Source: Citrobacter sp. Awk 4
GTDB lineage: Bacteria; Pseudomonadota; Gammaproteobacteria; Enterobacterales; Enterobacteriaceae
Length of the DNA stretch: 64,000 bases
Direction: 5' to 3'
Assembly (NCBI RefSeq): GCF_028069725.1
Contig: NZ_JANEWG010000002.1
Location: forward strand, 91,182-155,181
The position numbers and the translations under genes were made by a program. The notes beneath the pieces are model-generated. The model worked only from the letters and a program-made list of their open reading frames with translations, had not been told where the DNA came from and made no database searches. Below are positions 47,169 through 57,157 of this stretch, in pieces. Positions within the stretch are counted from its first letter, which is position 1. Each line of letters opens with the position of its first letter.

Positions 47169-48815
47169 TTATTTCGCGCAGTTAGCGCATTGCTTGCTGA
47201 CGATCTGCTGGAAGAAATCGTTGCCTTTGTCATCCACGAGGATAAAGGCCGGGAAATCTTCGACTTCGATTTTCCAGATCGCTTCCATACCCAGTTCCGG
47301 ATATTCCACGCATTCCAGATGCTTGATGCTCTGTTGTGCCAGAACAGCGGCCGGACCGCCGATACTGCCCAGGTAGAAGCCGCCGTGTTTGTGGCAGGCG
47401 TCGGTCACTTGCTGGCTACGATTGCCCTTCGCCAGCATGATCATGCTGCCGCCGTGGGATTGCAGCAGATCGACGTAGGAGTCCATACGACCAGCGGTGG
47501 TTGGGCCCAGAGAACCTGACGGGTAGCCTGCCGGTGTTTTGGCCGGGCCTGCGTAGTAGATCGGGTGATCTTTAATGTACTGCGGCAGACCTTCTCCTGA
47601 GTCAATACGCTCTTTCAGCTTCGCGTGGGCAATATCGCGGCCCACGATGATGGTGCCGGTCAGCGAAAGACGGGTGGAAACCGGATACTGTGAGAGCTGG
47701 GCGAGGATCTCTTTCATCGGGCGATTGAGGTCAACGTTGACCACTTCACCTTCACCTGCCTGACGCAGGGACTCCGGAATGTACTGGCCCGGATTGTGTT
47801 CCAGTTTTTCGATCCAGATACCGTCGCGGTTGATTTTGGCTTTGATGTTACGGTCTGCTGAACAGGAGACGCCCATCCCCACCGGGCAGGATGCGCCATG
47901 ACGCGGCAGACGGATCACGCGGATATCATGAGCGAAGTATTTCCCGCCAAACTGGGCGCCGAGGCCGAGTTTTTGCGCCTCTTCCAGCAGTTCCTGCTCC
48001 AGTTGAATGTCGCGGAACGCCTGGCCGTGCGCATTGCCTTCGGTCGGCAGTTCATCGTAGTAGTGCGTGCTGGCGAGTTTCACCGTTTTCAGCGTGCTTT
48101 CCGCCGAAGTGCCGCCAATGACAAACGCGATATGGTACGGCGGGCAGGCCGCGGTTCCCAAAGTACGCATTTTCTCAACGAGGAAGTTTTTCAGTTTACC
48201 CGGTGTCAGCAGAGCTTTGGTTTCTTGATACAGATACGTTTTGTTCGCGGAGCCGCCACCTTTAGCGACGCAGAGAAATTTGTATTCATCGCCGTCAACG
48301 GCGTAGAGGTCAATTTGCGCGGGCAGGTTGCTGCCGGTGTTCACTTCTTTGTACATATCTAACGCGGCGTTTTGCGAATAACGCAGGTTGTCTTCGATAT
48401 AGGTGTTAAACACCCCTTTTGACAACGCCTCTTCGTCACCGCCGCCGGTCCAGACGCGCTGACCTTTTTTACCCATGATGATCGCCGTGCCGGTGTCCTG
48501 GCAGGTTGGCAATACGCCTTTCGCCGCGATTTCAGAGTTTCTCAGGAATTGCAGCGCGACGTATTTATCGTTTTCGCTGGCTTCGGGGTCGTGAAGAATG
48601 GAGGCGACTTGTTGCTGGTGTGCTGGGCGGAGCATAAAGGAGGCGTCGTGGAAGGCTTGCTGGGCCAGCAGCGTAAGGGCTTGTGGCTCGACCTTCAGAA
48701 TCGACTCTCCTTCGAAGTCGCTAACGCTAACGTGTTCGGAGGTCAGCAGATAGTACTCTGTTTTGTCTTTCCCCATAGGGAAAGGCGCCTGGTAAGTGAA
48801 TTCGATTTTTGACAT
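47169..48815 (-). CDS. fumB: FumB, anaerobic class I fumarase
   Basis: 548-residue 4Fe-4S fumarate hydratase. Cluster cysteines lie in [17 protein letters not shown] and VGVSCSAD-like GMGVSCSAD. It interconverts malate and fumarate; with DcuB import/export it feeds fumarate respiration. The neighbouring dcuB gene distinguishes FumB from FumA. The start is 90 bases after dcuB, with a hairpin between, so it is probably partly cotranscribed. Confidence 0.96.
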   Translation of the reverse strand: MSKIEFTYQAPFPMGKDKTEYYLLTSEHVSVSDFEGESILKVEPQALTLLAQQAFHDASFMLRPAHQQQVASILHDPEASENDKYVALQFLRNSEIAAKGVLPTCQDTGTAIIMGKKGQRVWTGGGDEEALSKGVFNTYIEDNLRYSQNAALDMYKEVNTGSNLPAQIDLYAVDGDEYKFLCVAKGGGSANKTYLYQETKALLTPGKLKNFLVEKMRTLGTAACPPYHIAFVIGGTSAESTLKTVKLASTHYYDELPTEGNAHGQAFRDIQLEQELLEEAQKLGLGAQFGGKYFAHDIRVIRLPRHGASCPVGMGVSCSADRNIKAKINRDGIWIEKLEHNPGQYIPESLRQAGEGEVVNVDLNRPMKEILAQLSQYPVSTRLSLTGTIIVGRDIAHAKLKERIDSGEGLPQYIKDHPIYYAGPAKTPAGYPSGSLGPTTAGRMDSYVDLLQSHGGSMIMLAKGNRSQQVTDACHKHGGFYLGSIGGPAAVLAQQSIKHLECVEYPELGMEAIWKIEVEDFPAFILVDDKGNDFFQQIVSKQCANCAK

Positions 48816-48873
48816 TTGCTTCCAGCCTGTTCGTTTTTATCAGGAATGTAACATTCACTGTCTATTTCGAGGT

Positions 48874-48896
48874 GCGTGCCGCGCGGTGCGGCACGC
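48874..48896 (-). other. dcuB-fumB intercistronic hairpin
   Basis: GCGTGCCGC-GCGGT-GCGGCACGC gives a perfect 9-bp GC-rich stem between dcuB and fumB without a T-run. It could protect dcuB mRNA or attenuate read-through into fumB. Confidence 0.7.
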
Positions 48897-48905
48897 GAGG
48901 TGTGG

Positions 48906-50246
48906 TTACAGGAACCCGTACATGGCGGCGAAGACCCAGCCAAATACGCAGGAGACGCTCACGCCGATCAGACCAGGCAAAATGAAGCTGTGGTTGATCA
49001 CGAAGCGACCAATGCGGGTGGTGCCGGAACGGTCAAACTGAATGGCCGCCAGATCGCTCGGGTAGGTCGGCAGAATGTAGTAGCCGTAGCATGCAGGTGC
49101 TGAAGCCACGATGTAAGCCGGGTCCACACCGATTGCCAGTGCCAACGGAACAATGGCCGCCAGCGCTGCTGCCTGGGAGTTTACAAACTTGGAAACCAGC
49201 AGCAGAACAATTGCATAGGCCCACGGATACTCTTTCACCATTTCGCCCAGCACGCCTTCGATTTCATCCATATGCGCGCCAAACATGGTTTCCGCCATCC
49301 AGGCAATACCGTACACCGCCACGATGGCGATCATACCTGAACGGAACACTTCATTTTTTGAGATAGAAGCAGGGTTGGTTTTAGTCAGGATAATAATGAG
49401 CGCACCGGTCAGCAGCATAAACATCTGAATGACCAGAACCATCGACAGCGGTTTGCCGCCAAAGGTCGGACGCAGTTCAGAGAATGCACCCAGAACGGCG
49501 ACAGTTGCGATCGCGCCCAGGAAGATCCACATCGCCAGCCAGTTGCTCTTCGGCAGTTTTTTGTCTAACAGTGTTGCGGTATCGCCGTACACGTAATGGT
49601 GGTTTTCCGGAACGGATATAAATTTCTGAAAATCTTCGTCTTTATCCAGATCTTTACCACGGAACCAGCTAAAAATACCGATAGCCAGTATACCCAACAG
49701 CGTTGAAGGGATCGTGATTGAGAGCAGGTCAAGGAATTCCAGATGCTTGCCTTCAAAGGTCACATTACCCAGCATCGCGACCAGTGATACCACCGCAACG
49801 GAAACCGGGCTGGCGATGATCCCCATCTGCGCACCGATGGAACTCGCCGCCATTGGACGTTCCGGGCGAATATTGTTCTTAATCGCAACGTCGTAGATGA
49901 TCGGCAGAATGGTGTACACCACGTGGCCCGTACCGCAAAGAATGGTCAGCGTACAGGTTACGAAGGGAGCCAGGATGGAGACATATTTCGGGTTGCGGCG
50001 CAGCAGTTTCTCCGCAATTTGTAACATGACGTCCAGACCGCCGGAAGCCTGCAAGGTCGCCGATGCTGCCACCACCGCGATGATAACCAGCATAACGTCG
50101 ACCGGAGGTTTACCCGGCTGAAGATGGAAAACAAAAACCAGAATGACAAGACCGATACCGCCTAACAAACCCAGCGCGATACCGCCTTTTCTGGCGCCAT
50201 AAAACAGACACACTAATATAATGAGAAGTTGTATACTAAATAACAT
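48906..50246 (-). CDS. dcuB: DcuB, anaerobic C4-dicarboxylate antiporter
   Basis: 446-residue Dcu-family transporter, highly hydrophobic throughout, starting [22 protein letters not shown]. It exchanges fumarate or malate for succinate during fumarate respiration and acts as co-sensor of DcuS. The start ATG at 50246 has GAGGGTAAATAA upstream. Induced by DcuSR and FNR in E. coli. Confidence 0.96.
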   Translation of the reverse strand: MLFSIQLLIILVCLFYGARKGGIALGLLGGIGLVILVFVFHLQPGKPPVDVMLVIIAVVAASATLQASGGLDVMLQIAEKLLRRNPKYVSILAPFVTCTLTILCGTGHVVYTILPIIYDVAIKNNIRPERPMAASSIGAQMGIIASPVSVAVVSLVAMLGNVTFEGKHLEFLDLLSITIPSTLLGILAIGIFSWFRGKDLDKDEDFQKFISVPENHHYVYGDTATLLDKKLPKSNWLAMWIFLGAIATVAVLGAFSELRPTFGGKPLSMVLVIQMFMLLTGALIIILTKTNPASISKNEVFRSGMIAIVAVYGIAWMAETMFGAHMDEIEGVLGEMVKEYPWAYAIVLLLVSKFVNSQAAALAAIVPLALAIGVDPAYIVASAPACYGYYILPTYPSDLAAIQFDRSGTTRIGRFVINHSFILPGLIGVSVSCVFGWVFAAMYGFL

Positions 50247-50999
50247 TTATTTACCCTCGCGAAAAACCCAGTCAAATTTGTTAAATGGATCACAGTCAAT
50301 TTTGATTTCTCTGTATAAACACCCAAAATTGACAAATATTCGGTGCACTGTATTTGCGTTAAAAGCATTAATGCGATGCCAGATTTTTTAGAGACGTATT
50401 AAAAGTATTTAAGTTTTTATTATAGTTCTTTTCAGAGAAGAGAGATCCCTGGTGATGGCGGCAAGACTTAATAATGAACAGGGACTGATGCTGTACTCTT
50501 TGTATGTTATTCCAGTTATTCAATAACATATCATCAGCAACACCGCTTCCGCTATTACCTAAGTCACAGCTAAAAGTGAAAGGGGCTTTATTTATGAGAT
50601 CACAATCACGTCGGGATGTTGAGTGATTATCCTGACATGTGGAATCAGTCGTCTGCTCACAAAAAGATACGGTATTCATAAGATGTAGCATGTTCTCCAT
50701 TGCTACTTATTTTAAATTACCTAAATATTTGACTAATTCAGGCAAGTCCTTTTTTATTAAAAATACACACTCTGTTAGTTAGATAATACTTAAATAACTT
50801 TTGTTAGCGCTTATGAAATTAAAAACAACGTAGCGTGAATCAATAATAACATACTGAATTAAAAGCCGTATTATGGCTCAGATTTGATCTGGCACAAGCT
50901 TTGTAATGTGATAATTAGACCGGCAGCCTGGTGATTTTTCATTATTGTAATAATTTTTACCATTATATAACGAATAACGCCCAGGCCTGCTTTTTCTTT
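50247..50999. other. dcuB upstream region, dcuR-dcuB
   Basis: About 750 AT-rich bases. Near dcuB on the minus strand, TTGAC-TGTG-ATCCA (50286-50299) is an FNR-like dyad with one mismatch per half, overlapping TGTGA-TCCATT-TAACA, a CRP-like site. DcuR sites are expected further upstream. A 110-codon frame at 50368-50700 is judged non-coding. Confidence 0.5.
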
Positions 51000-51719
51000 T
51001 TACTGGCAATATTGCTTAAGTAATGAGTAATGCTCAGCCTGAATACGATAACGGTAAACCGGTCGGCCAGTTACGCCATAATGAATACTGGTAAACAGAA
51101 TATGACAGTTGACCAGCCAAATAAGATACTTACGGCAGGAAACACGAGATATATTAACCTCGTTTGCCAGTTCATCAGTAGAAAATTCCATTTCCTGGTG
51201 TGCGTCAATCCACTGGCACAGCGTGCGCAGCGTTTGCGGTGTCAGCCCTTTTGGCAGACGTCGACTCTCCTGCTCACTGGAGGAACTACCGTGGATGAGT
51301 TGGTCGAGCTCTGACTGTTCATAGTACTGACGCTTTTCCATGGCGATTTTCCGTTGCCGCCAGCCCGTCAGCGCCTCTTCGAAACGGGAAGCCTGAAACG
51401 GTTTGATCAAGTAATCGACCACACCGTAGTGGAGGGAATCTTTGATGGTGGTGGCATCGGCGGCTGAAGATATCACAATGACATCGCATTTGTAGCCCGC
51501 GCTGTGCAGGATCGGCAACAGATCTAACCCATTTTCCTTTTGCATATAAATATCCAGCAAAATCAGGTCAATAGGCTCTTCGCCATTGAAGATAATCTCT
51601 TTTGCTTTCTCAAGCGTAGAGGCGGTTCCGCAACAATGAAAGCCAGAGATTTGTGCAACATAGCGGCGATTTAGCTCCGCTACCATCGCATCGTCATCGA
51701 CAATTAAGACATTGATCAT
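51000..51719 (-). CDS. dcuR: DcuR, response regulator for C4-dicarboxylates
   Basis: 239-residue CitB-type regulator with receiver Asp D56 (LILLDIYMQKENG), Lys in IKPFQAS and a C-terminal helix-turn-helix (STDELANEVNISRVSCRKYL). Activates dcuB, fumB, frd and dctA. The start overlaps the dcuS stop (ATGA). Confidence 0.96.
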   Translation of the reverse strand: MINVLIVDDDAMVAELNRRYVAQISGFHCCGTASTLEKAKEIIFNGEEPIDLILLDIYMQKENGLDLLPILHSAGYKCDVIVISSAADATTIKDSLHYGVVDYLIKPFQASRFEEALTGWRQRKIAMEKRQYYEQSELDQLIHGSSSSEQESRRLPKGLTPQTLRTLCQWIDAHQEMEFSTDELANEVNISRVSCRKYLIWLVNCHILFTSIHYGVTGRPVYRYRIQAEHYSLLKQYCQ

Positions 51720-53347
51720 ACGCGGTTCCTCTCCCCATCCCAGGGTAACTGTACATAAAATTGTGTAAAGATCCCAGGTTCCGACTCGACGGAAATGTGA
51801 CCGCCAATACTTTCAACCTGTTGTTTTACTAAAGATAAACCGACACCACGTTCGGTTCCCTTTGACGAGACGCCTTTCTCAAAAATGTGCGCTATGCGGT
51901 CGGGTTCGATGCCCGGGCCGTCATCGTTAACTTCGCAGTGTAGAAAACCATGTCGATAATGTAAGGATACGCTGATTTCACCGCCTGGCGTTTGATCGAA
52001 CGCCTCCAACGCGTTATCAATCAAATTACCCAAAACGGTAATCAACACAGTGACTTGATCTTCATTGCTGCATTCCGGCACCTGGCTTTCATTACTGATC
52101 ACCAGACTGTGCCCTAAATCGGATGTGCGATTCATCTTACTGAGTAAAAAACCTGCGATGACCGGTGATTTTATTTTTCCCAGCAGCGAGCCGATCTCTT
52201 CCTGATAGTTATTCGCGGTCTTAAGAATATAATCTTCCAGCTGCTTATAACTCTTCAGATGCAATAATCCCAGAATCACATGCAATTTGTTCATAAATTC
52301 GTGGGATCGTTCACGGAGTGCGTCCGCGTAGTTAACCATGCCGTCCAGTCGTTGCATGAGCTGGCGAACCTCGGTTTTATCCCTGAAGGTTGAGATGGCG
52401 CCGATGATCTTTCCCTTGCTGCGTACCGGAACGGTGTTGATTAACAGTAACCGATCTTTGACGGTGATCTCTTCGTCCCGGCGCGGTTTACCGTCGCGAA
52501 GCACTTCGCTGAGATCCACAACCTGCGACCAGGCATGGCTGAGCGTGGAGAGCTGCGCATCGTCCTGGGATTTCCGGTAGGCGAGCAGTTCCTGCGCGGC
52601 CTGGTTTATCAACGTCACTTCACCACTGCCGTCGACAGCGATCACCCCCTCTTTCATCGATTGCAGCATGGCCTGGCGCTGTTCAAAGAGCGTGGAGATC
52701 TCGTAGGGTTCCAGGCCAAACAGAATGCGTTTTAGCACCTTTACCAGCACGTAAGCGCCTATCAGACCGACCAGTGCGCCAAACAAAATCGACCAGATGA
52801 TACTCCCGCGGCTGTCGTTGATTTGCTCGGTGACCCGACTGAGTTCGAGGCCAATGGCGACGACGCCGATCTGTTTATGGTTTTCGTCATAGATGGGGGT
52901 GAATACCCGCAGCGCTTTCGCCAGAAAACCGCGATTGATGGCAACATTTTCTTTTCCCTGCAGGGCCAAAAGGATGTCGTCGCCTTTAAACGGTTTGCCG
53001 ATGCGTTGCGCTTCGGGGTGCGAGTAACGGATGCTCTGCATATTGGTGATCACGACAAACAACAAATCGTTGCGCTTACTGACCGCTTCTGCAATCGCCT
53101 GAAGACCGCTTTCTTCGGGCTTTTTCTTCAGCCCGTGGCGAATCTCCGGGGAGTCAGCTAACGTTCGCGCCACTGCCAGCGCTTTATTCGCCAGTGCGTC
53201 ACGGGTCATCTGACTGATTTGTGAGAAGTAAATCAGATGGACAACCAACAACACGGAGAACAGCACGGCGCTGACCATCAGTATCACCGTCGTACCGAGT
53301 TTCATGGGCCGTTTACGCACAGCGAGGCGTTGCAGGGAGTGTCTCAT
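51716..53347 (-). CDS. dcuS: DcuS, C4-dicarboxylate sensor kinase
   Basis: 543-residue CitA/DcuS-family sensor: an N-terminal helix (TVILMVSAVLFSVLLVVHLIYF), a periplasmic PAS domain with ligand residues R107 and H110 (SIRYSH) and the downstream FTPIYDENHKQIGVVAIG, a second helix, a cytoplasmic PAS (TLINQAAQELLAY), phospho-His in RERSHEFMNKLHVI, and ATPase boxes (NLIDNALEAF, DDGPGI, GVGLSLVK). Autokinase for DcuR in response to fumarate, malate and succinate. Confidence 0.96.
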   Translation of the reverse strand: MRHSLQRLAVRKRPMKLGTTVILMVSAVLFSVLLVVHLIYFSQISQMTRDALANKALAVARTLADSPEIRHGLKKKPEESGLQAIAEAVSKRNDLLFVVITNMQSIRYSHPEAQRIGKPFKGDDILLALQGKENVAINRGFLAKALRVFTPIYDENHKQIGVVAIGLELSRVTEQINDSRGSIIWSILFGALVGLIGAYVLVKVLKRILFGLEPYEISTLFEQRQAMLQSMKEGVIAVDGSGEVTLINQAAQELLAYRKSQDDAQLSTLSHAWSQVVDLSEVLRDGKPRRDEEITVKDRLLLINTVPVRSKGKIIGAISTFRDKTEVRQLMQRLDGMVNYADALRERSHEFMNKLHVILGLLHLKSYKQLEDYILKTANNYQEEIGSLLGKIKSPVIAGFLLSKMNRTSDLGHSLVISNESQVPECSNEDQVTVLITVLGNLIDNALEAFDQTPGGEISVSLHYRHGFLHCEVNDDGPGIEPDRIAHIFEKGVSSKGTERGVGLSLVKQQVESIGGHISVESEPGIFTQFYVQLPWDGERNRV

Positions 53348-53406
53348 CGCAGTCCTGAATTCACGAATCGTAAGGGTATTATCCCTGATGGGCCGCGTAA
53401 TTCAAA

Positions 53407-53429
53407 GGCGCCAGGTTTTTTCTGGCGCC
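53407..53429 (-). terminator. Probable terminator of the hmu operon
   Basis: GGCGCCAG-GTTTTTT-CTGGCGCC 8-bp stem in the gap between the hmuV stop and the dcuS start; on the minus strand it is followed by only TTTG, so efficiency is uncertain. Confidence 0.6.
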
Positions 53430-53498
53430 GGAGTAACATAATTAACGAGCTGTAAAACCTCGGGATTTGCTGACCGTCCCCTGGATTCGGTGGACGTA

Positions 53499-54278
53499 TT
53501 AAGGGGTCAGGAAGACATGGGGAGTTGGGGCGCAGGGATGTGGGCCAATCTGAACGTCTGCGCCGTACCAGCGGGATAATGTTTCGCGTTGCAGTACGTC
53601 GACGGGCGTACCTTCAGAGACGATCCGGCCTTCATGCAGCACCATGATGCGATCGGCCCACAGTGCCGCCAGATTGAGATCGTGCAACACCACGCAAACG
53701 TGAAGATGTCCCTGGCGGGTGAGCGATTTAAGCAGCCGGAGTAAATGCTGCTGATGAAACAGATCCAGCGCAGAGGTCGGTTCATCAAGAAACAACCAGC
53801 CGCGTGGTGAGCCTTCGCGCCACAGTTGCGCCAGTGCGCGGGCTAACTGTACGCGCTGTTGCTCGCCGCCGGACAGCGCGGCATAGCGCCTTCCCGCCAG
53901 CGACAGGCATTCGGTCAACTGCATCACTTGATGAATCACCGACGGTTCCGGCTGTTGCGTCCAGGGCATTCGCCCCATCCCAATGACGGTTTCGACTGGC
54001 CAGTCGAACCCTACCTGCGTTTTCTGGAGCATCACAGCGCGGTAGCGCGCAAGGGTTGGCGCTGACCACTGCGACAGTGGTTTGTTTGCTAACAAACAGT
54101 GACCGCGCGCAGGGGGAATATAGCCTGTGAGTAGCCGTAGCAGCGTTGATTTTCCCGCGCCGTTGGGGCCAATAAGCGCCAGTAATTCCCCCTGCGCAAG
54201 GGTAAGAGAAACGTCACGTATCACGAGTCTGTTGGCGACAGCGTAGCTTATCTCTTCTGCAATGAGTCGTTCAGTCAT
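53499..54278 (-). CDS. hmuV: HmuV, heme ABC transporter ATPase
   Basis: 259-residue ATPase of the FecE/BtuD group: Walker A GPNGAGKST, signature [15 protein letters not shown], Walker B WLFLDEPTSALD. Energises heme import through HmuU. The start overlaps the hmuU end by eight bases. Last gene of hemP-hmuRSTUV. Confidence 0.94.
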   Translation of the reverse strand: MTERLIAEEISYAVANRLVIRDVSLTLAQGELLALIGPNGAGKSTLLRLLTGYIPPARGHCLLANKPLSQWSAPTLARYRAVMLQKTQVGFDWPVETVIGMGRMPWTQQPEPSVIHQVMQLTECLSLAGRRYAALSGGEQQRVQLARALAQLWREGSPRGWLFLDEPTSALDLFHQQHLLRLLKSLTRQGHLHVCVVLHDLNLAALWADRIMVLHEGRIVSEGTPVDVLQRETLSRWYGADVQIGPHPCAPTPHVFLTP

Positions 54279-55264
54279 GCTGACCTCCCCGGCGAAAAAT
54301 AAGCCACAGGAACCAGGGCGCGCCCAACATGCTGGTCAGGAGTCCGACCGGCATTTCTGCCGGGGCAACCAGCGTGCGGGCGAGCGTATCGGCAACGAGT
54401 AACAGGAACGCACCGGCCAGCACAGAACCCGGGATCACCGCCCGATGGTCTGCGCTTAACCACATGCGAATTACATGCGGAACGACCAGACCGATAAAAC
54501 CAATGACCCCGCTGATGGCGACTGCCGCTGCGACCAGCAATGCGCTGCACACCAGTAAAATCCGCTGAACAGTGCGTACATCGACCCCCAGATAATGGGC
54601 CTCTTCTTCGCCCAGTTGCAGGAGATTAAGCGTGGCCGCAAGACGCCAGATGATCAATACCGTGGGAAGCATTAGCGACGTCACCGCCAGCAGCGTTGAC
54701 CACTGCGCCTGACCGAGACTCCCCATTCCCCATAGCGAAAGCTGGCGGAGTTGCGCATCGTTACTGAGCCACGACAGAACGCCCACCGCCGCACCGCACA
54801 AGGCGTTGATAGCGATGCCGACGAGCAGGAGGCGTGAAAGCGAGCCATGATGCTGTCGGCTGAGAAGAAAAATAACGATCGTCGCCACTAATGCTCCAGT
54901 GAACGCCGCCAGCATCGGGGCGTAAAGCATCAGCAGCGGAGACAAGGTGAACGGCAGCACCACCCACAGCGCAACGGCGAGAGCCGCGCCACTGCTGATC
55001 CCGAGCAGGCCGGGGTCGGCCAGAGGATTGCGGAAAAAGCCCCTGCATGACGCAACCAGCCAGCGCCAGTGAACCGCCGATAACCAGCGCGAGCAGCACT
55101 CTGGGCAAACGAATGGTCAACCAAATCTGACGTAAGACATCATCGCCTTCACGCCAGAGCAGGTTCACTGGCAGGCGCAGCGCGCCAAAACTGCTCGCCA
55201 GAACCGTCGCCAGCGCCAGCAGCAGCGCCAGCGTACACAGGGAGAAGGTGATATGCCTTGGCAT
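54271..55264 (-). pseudogene. hmuU: hmuU, heme ABC permease with a one-base frameshift
   Basis: The frame from the ATG at 55264 (MPRHITFSLCTLALLL) codes a FecCD-type permease as far as LAGCVMQGLF, then shifts to nonsense (PQSSGRPRPARD). The expected continuation RNPLADPGLLGISSGAAL is in the neighbouring frame and runs to a normal end at 54271. The junction is a run of five A on the plus strand (55034-55038, UUUUU in mRNA); removing one base restores a single 330-residue frame of normal family length. This is either a true inactivating insertion, a slippage-prone tract, or an assembly error. It overlaps the hmuT stop (TGATG), as expected for an intact gene. Confidence 0.9.
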
Positions 55265-56085
55265 CAGGGCAACGACTCCGCTTTGCTGCGTAGCTGCTGG
55301 ATAGCCTGCGGAGTGCGCACGCTAAAGCCGAGGAGCGCCATATCATCGACAGCCAGTACCTGCTTATGGCGACCCGCAGGCGTTTGCGCCAGTCCGGGCA
55401 GTTTCCACAGGTTTTCTTCGCCCCCCAGCGCCGCCAGTCCTTCCTTAGGTATCACCACAAGGTCAGGCTGGCTGGCGATGACGCCTTCCTGCGAAAGCGG
55501 CTGGTAGCGGGAGAATCCCTGCATGGCGTTCTGCAATCCCGCCGCGCGAATAGCGGCATCAGCCCCCGTTTGCTGCCCTGCCGCCATCGCACTCATCCCG
55601 CCGTGATTCAGAATAAACAGCACACGTTTATCGAGCGCTGTCGTGGGCAGGGCGGTGATTTCCTGCTGTAACGTTTTTCGCAGGGCCTCGCCTTGCGCAA
55701 CCCGGTGGGTGGCCTTCGCGATGATCTGAACTTTCTCATCAATGACGCTGAGATCGTTGCGACCCGGTAGGGTAATCACCTGTACCTTGCTTTGCTCAAG
55801 CTGTTTGAGAACCAGCGAAGGCTGCGCCTGGCTGTTTGCCAGCACAAGTGTGGGGCGCATGGCGAGGAGCCCCTCGGCATTAAGCTGGCGAAGATAGCCC
55901 ACATCAGGCAGGGTGGTGGCCTCTGGAGGCCACTGGCTGGTGCTGTCGCGTGCGACAAGCGAGGACTGCGCCCCGAGCGCATAGACGATCTCGGTCACAT
56001 CCCCCCCGAGGGCGACGATCTTATCTGCCGTGGCAGCAAATGCGCTCAGCGGCAGTGCGATAATCAGGGCGAGCCATTTTTTCAT
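55264..56085 (-). CDS. hmuT: HmuT, periplasmic heme-binding protein
   Basis: 273-residue class III binding protein with signal peptide MKKWLALIIALPLSAFAATA and the TroA/BtuF-like fold blocks KIVALGGDVTEIVYALG and DVGYLRQLNAEGLLAMRPTL. Tyr-containing segments that bind heme in the family are expected; YLRQLN is present. Delivers heme from the outer-membrane receptor to HmuUV. Four-base overlap with hmuS. Confidence 0.93.
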   Translation of the reverse strand: MKKWLALIIALPLSAFAATADKIVALGGDVTEIVYALGAQSSLVARDSTSQWPPEATTLPDVGYLRQLNAEGLLAMRPTLVLANSQAQPSLVLKQLEQSKVQVITLPGRNDLSVIDEKVQIIAKATHRVAQGEALRKTLQQEITALPTTALDKRVLFILNHGGMSAMAAGQQTGADAAIRAAGLQNAMQGFSRYQPLSQEGVIASQPDLVVIPKEGLAALGGEENLWKLPGLAQTPAGRHKQVLAVDDMALLGFSVRTPQAIQQLRSKAESLP

Positions 56086-57110
56086 GCCGCCAGCCCTTTA
56101 GGCGCAAGGGCATCAATCTGCTTACGCCATTGCGATTGCTCCGGCTCGCCTTCCGTCCGTTGCCCGTAGAGTTGGGCAATTTGCGTACCGTCGTGCGCAA
56201 AAAGTTCGAGGCTGGTAACGTGACCGTCAGCGGTTGGTTTTCGCGTAACCCAGCTCTCAGCAATCTTCTCTTCCAGCAGATGCAGCGTAAAGGTCGGATT
56301 AAATATGTTCAGCCATCCCTTCATCGGCACCACTTTTTCGATGACGCCGGTAAAGATTTGCACGCATCCTTTGTTGCCGACGAAGACCATGATTTCGTTG
56401 CCGTCCTCGCGGGCAGCGTTCAGGATCTCCGCCAGCGCGCTGTTCGGCACCTTACAGGCCAGATCGTCAGCTACCTGCTCGAACGCTTGTTGACGGGTCA
56501 GGTTATGACGTTTTAGCAGGGTGAAAAACTGGTGAACGTCGGTCATCGCACGCCACTCTTTTTCAATGGTGCCTGCATCGGCCTGTGGTGAGTTGGCGGG
56601 GGCGTCGGCCACTTTCAACGCCAGTGGCGGGTTCTCTTCGGTGATAAAACGCTGCAAAACGTCATTCCAGGCCGGGATTTCCGTGTTGTCGGTTGCGTAC
56701 ACTTTCAGTACGGCATCCCCCTGATAATCAAAGAATTGAATGCTTTGACGCTCGCCACGGGCGCTTGCTTCCTTGACATGGAACACCCAGGCCCACTGAT
56801 TCAGAAAAAGACGCAGATCGAGCGCGCGCGGGTTAAGCACCAGTCCGGCGTGGCCGCTCAGATGCTGGTGGGTGAAGGCACCAACCTGTTCATGCACCGC
56901 GTACTCGTTGCGGCAAATGCATTTTGTTTCGCCAACGGCTTCCAGCGCGGCGAGGAGTTCGCGGATGTCGCCGTGCAGTCTTCGGGCATCATGACCGACG
57001 CGGGCAAACGTCAGTTCGGCTTCGCTGATATTCATCAGACCCGCGATATCACGTGCGTATTTCCCCGGATTCTGTTCTTTTAGCTCAAGCCAGCGAGTGT
57101 AGTGATTCAT
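56082..57110 (-). CDS. hmuS: HmuS, cytoplasmic heme-degrading/carrier protein
   Basis: 342-residue HemS/ChuS-family protein with two tandem repeats (N-terminal repeat around 30-150, C-terminal around 200-330), the ChuS length. Such proteins bind imported heme and open it or pass it on. The ATG at 57110 (MNHYTRWLELKEQNPGK) has GGAAGATAC upstream; the frame beyond extends into the hmuR end region and is not used. Confidence 0.94.
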   Translation of the reverse strand: MNHYTRWLELKEQNPGKYARDIAGLMNISEAELTFARVGHDARRLHGDIRELLAALEAVGETKCICRNEYAVHEQVGAFTHQHLSGHAGLVLNPRALDLRLFLNQWAWVFHVKEASARGERQSIQFFDYQGDAVLKVYATDNTEIPAWNDVLQRFITEENPPLALKVADAPANSPQADAGTIEKEWRAMTDVHQFFTLLKRHNLTRQQAFEQVADDLACKVPNSALAEILNAAREDGNEIMVFVGNKGCVQIFTGVIEKVVPMKGWLNIFNPTFTLHLLEEKIAESWVTRKPTADGHVTSLELFAHDGTQIAQLYGQRTEGEPEQSQWRKQIDALAPKGLAA

Positions 57111-57157
57111 TGTATCTTCCTTCCAGATAATGGCCCCGGAGAACCGGGGCGCGATGA

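Noticed and set aside
50368..50700. 110-codon minus-strand frame between dcuB and dcuR
   Set aside because: No recognised domain, Asn/Ser-rich chance-like composition, weak ribosome site, and it occupies the dcuB control region.
53348..53498. Small coding gene between hmuV and dcuS
   Set aside because: Only a hairpin and short frames without ribosome sites were seen.
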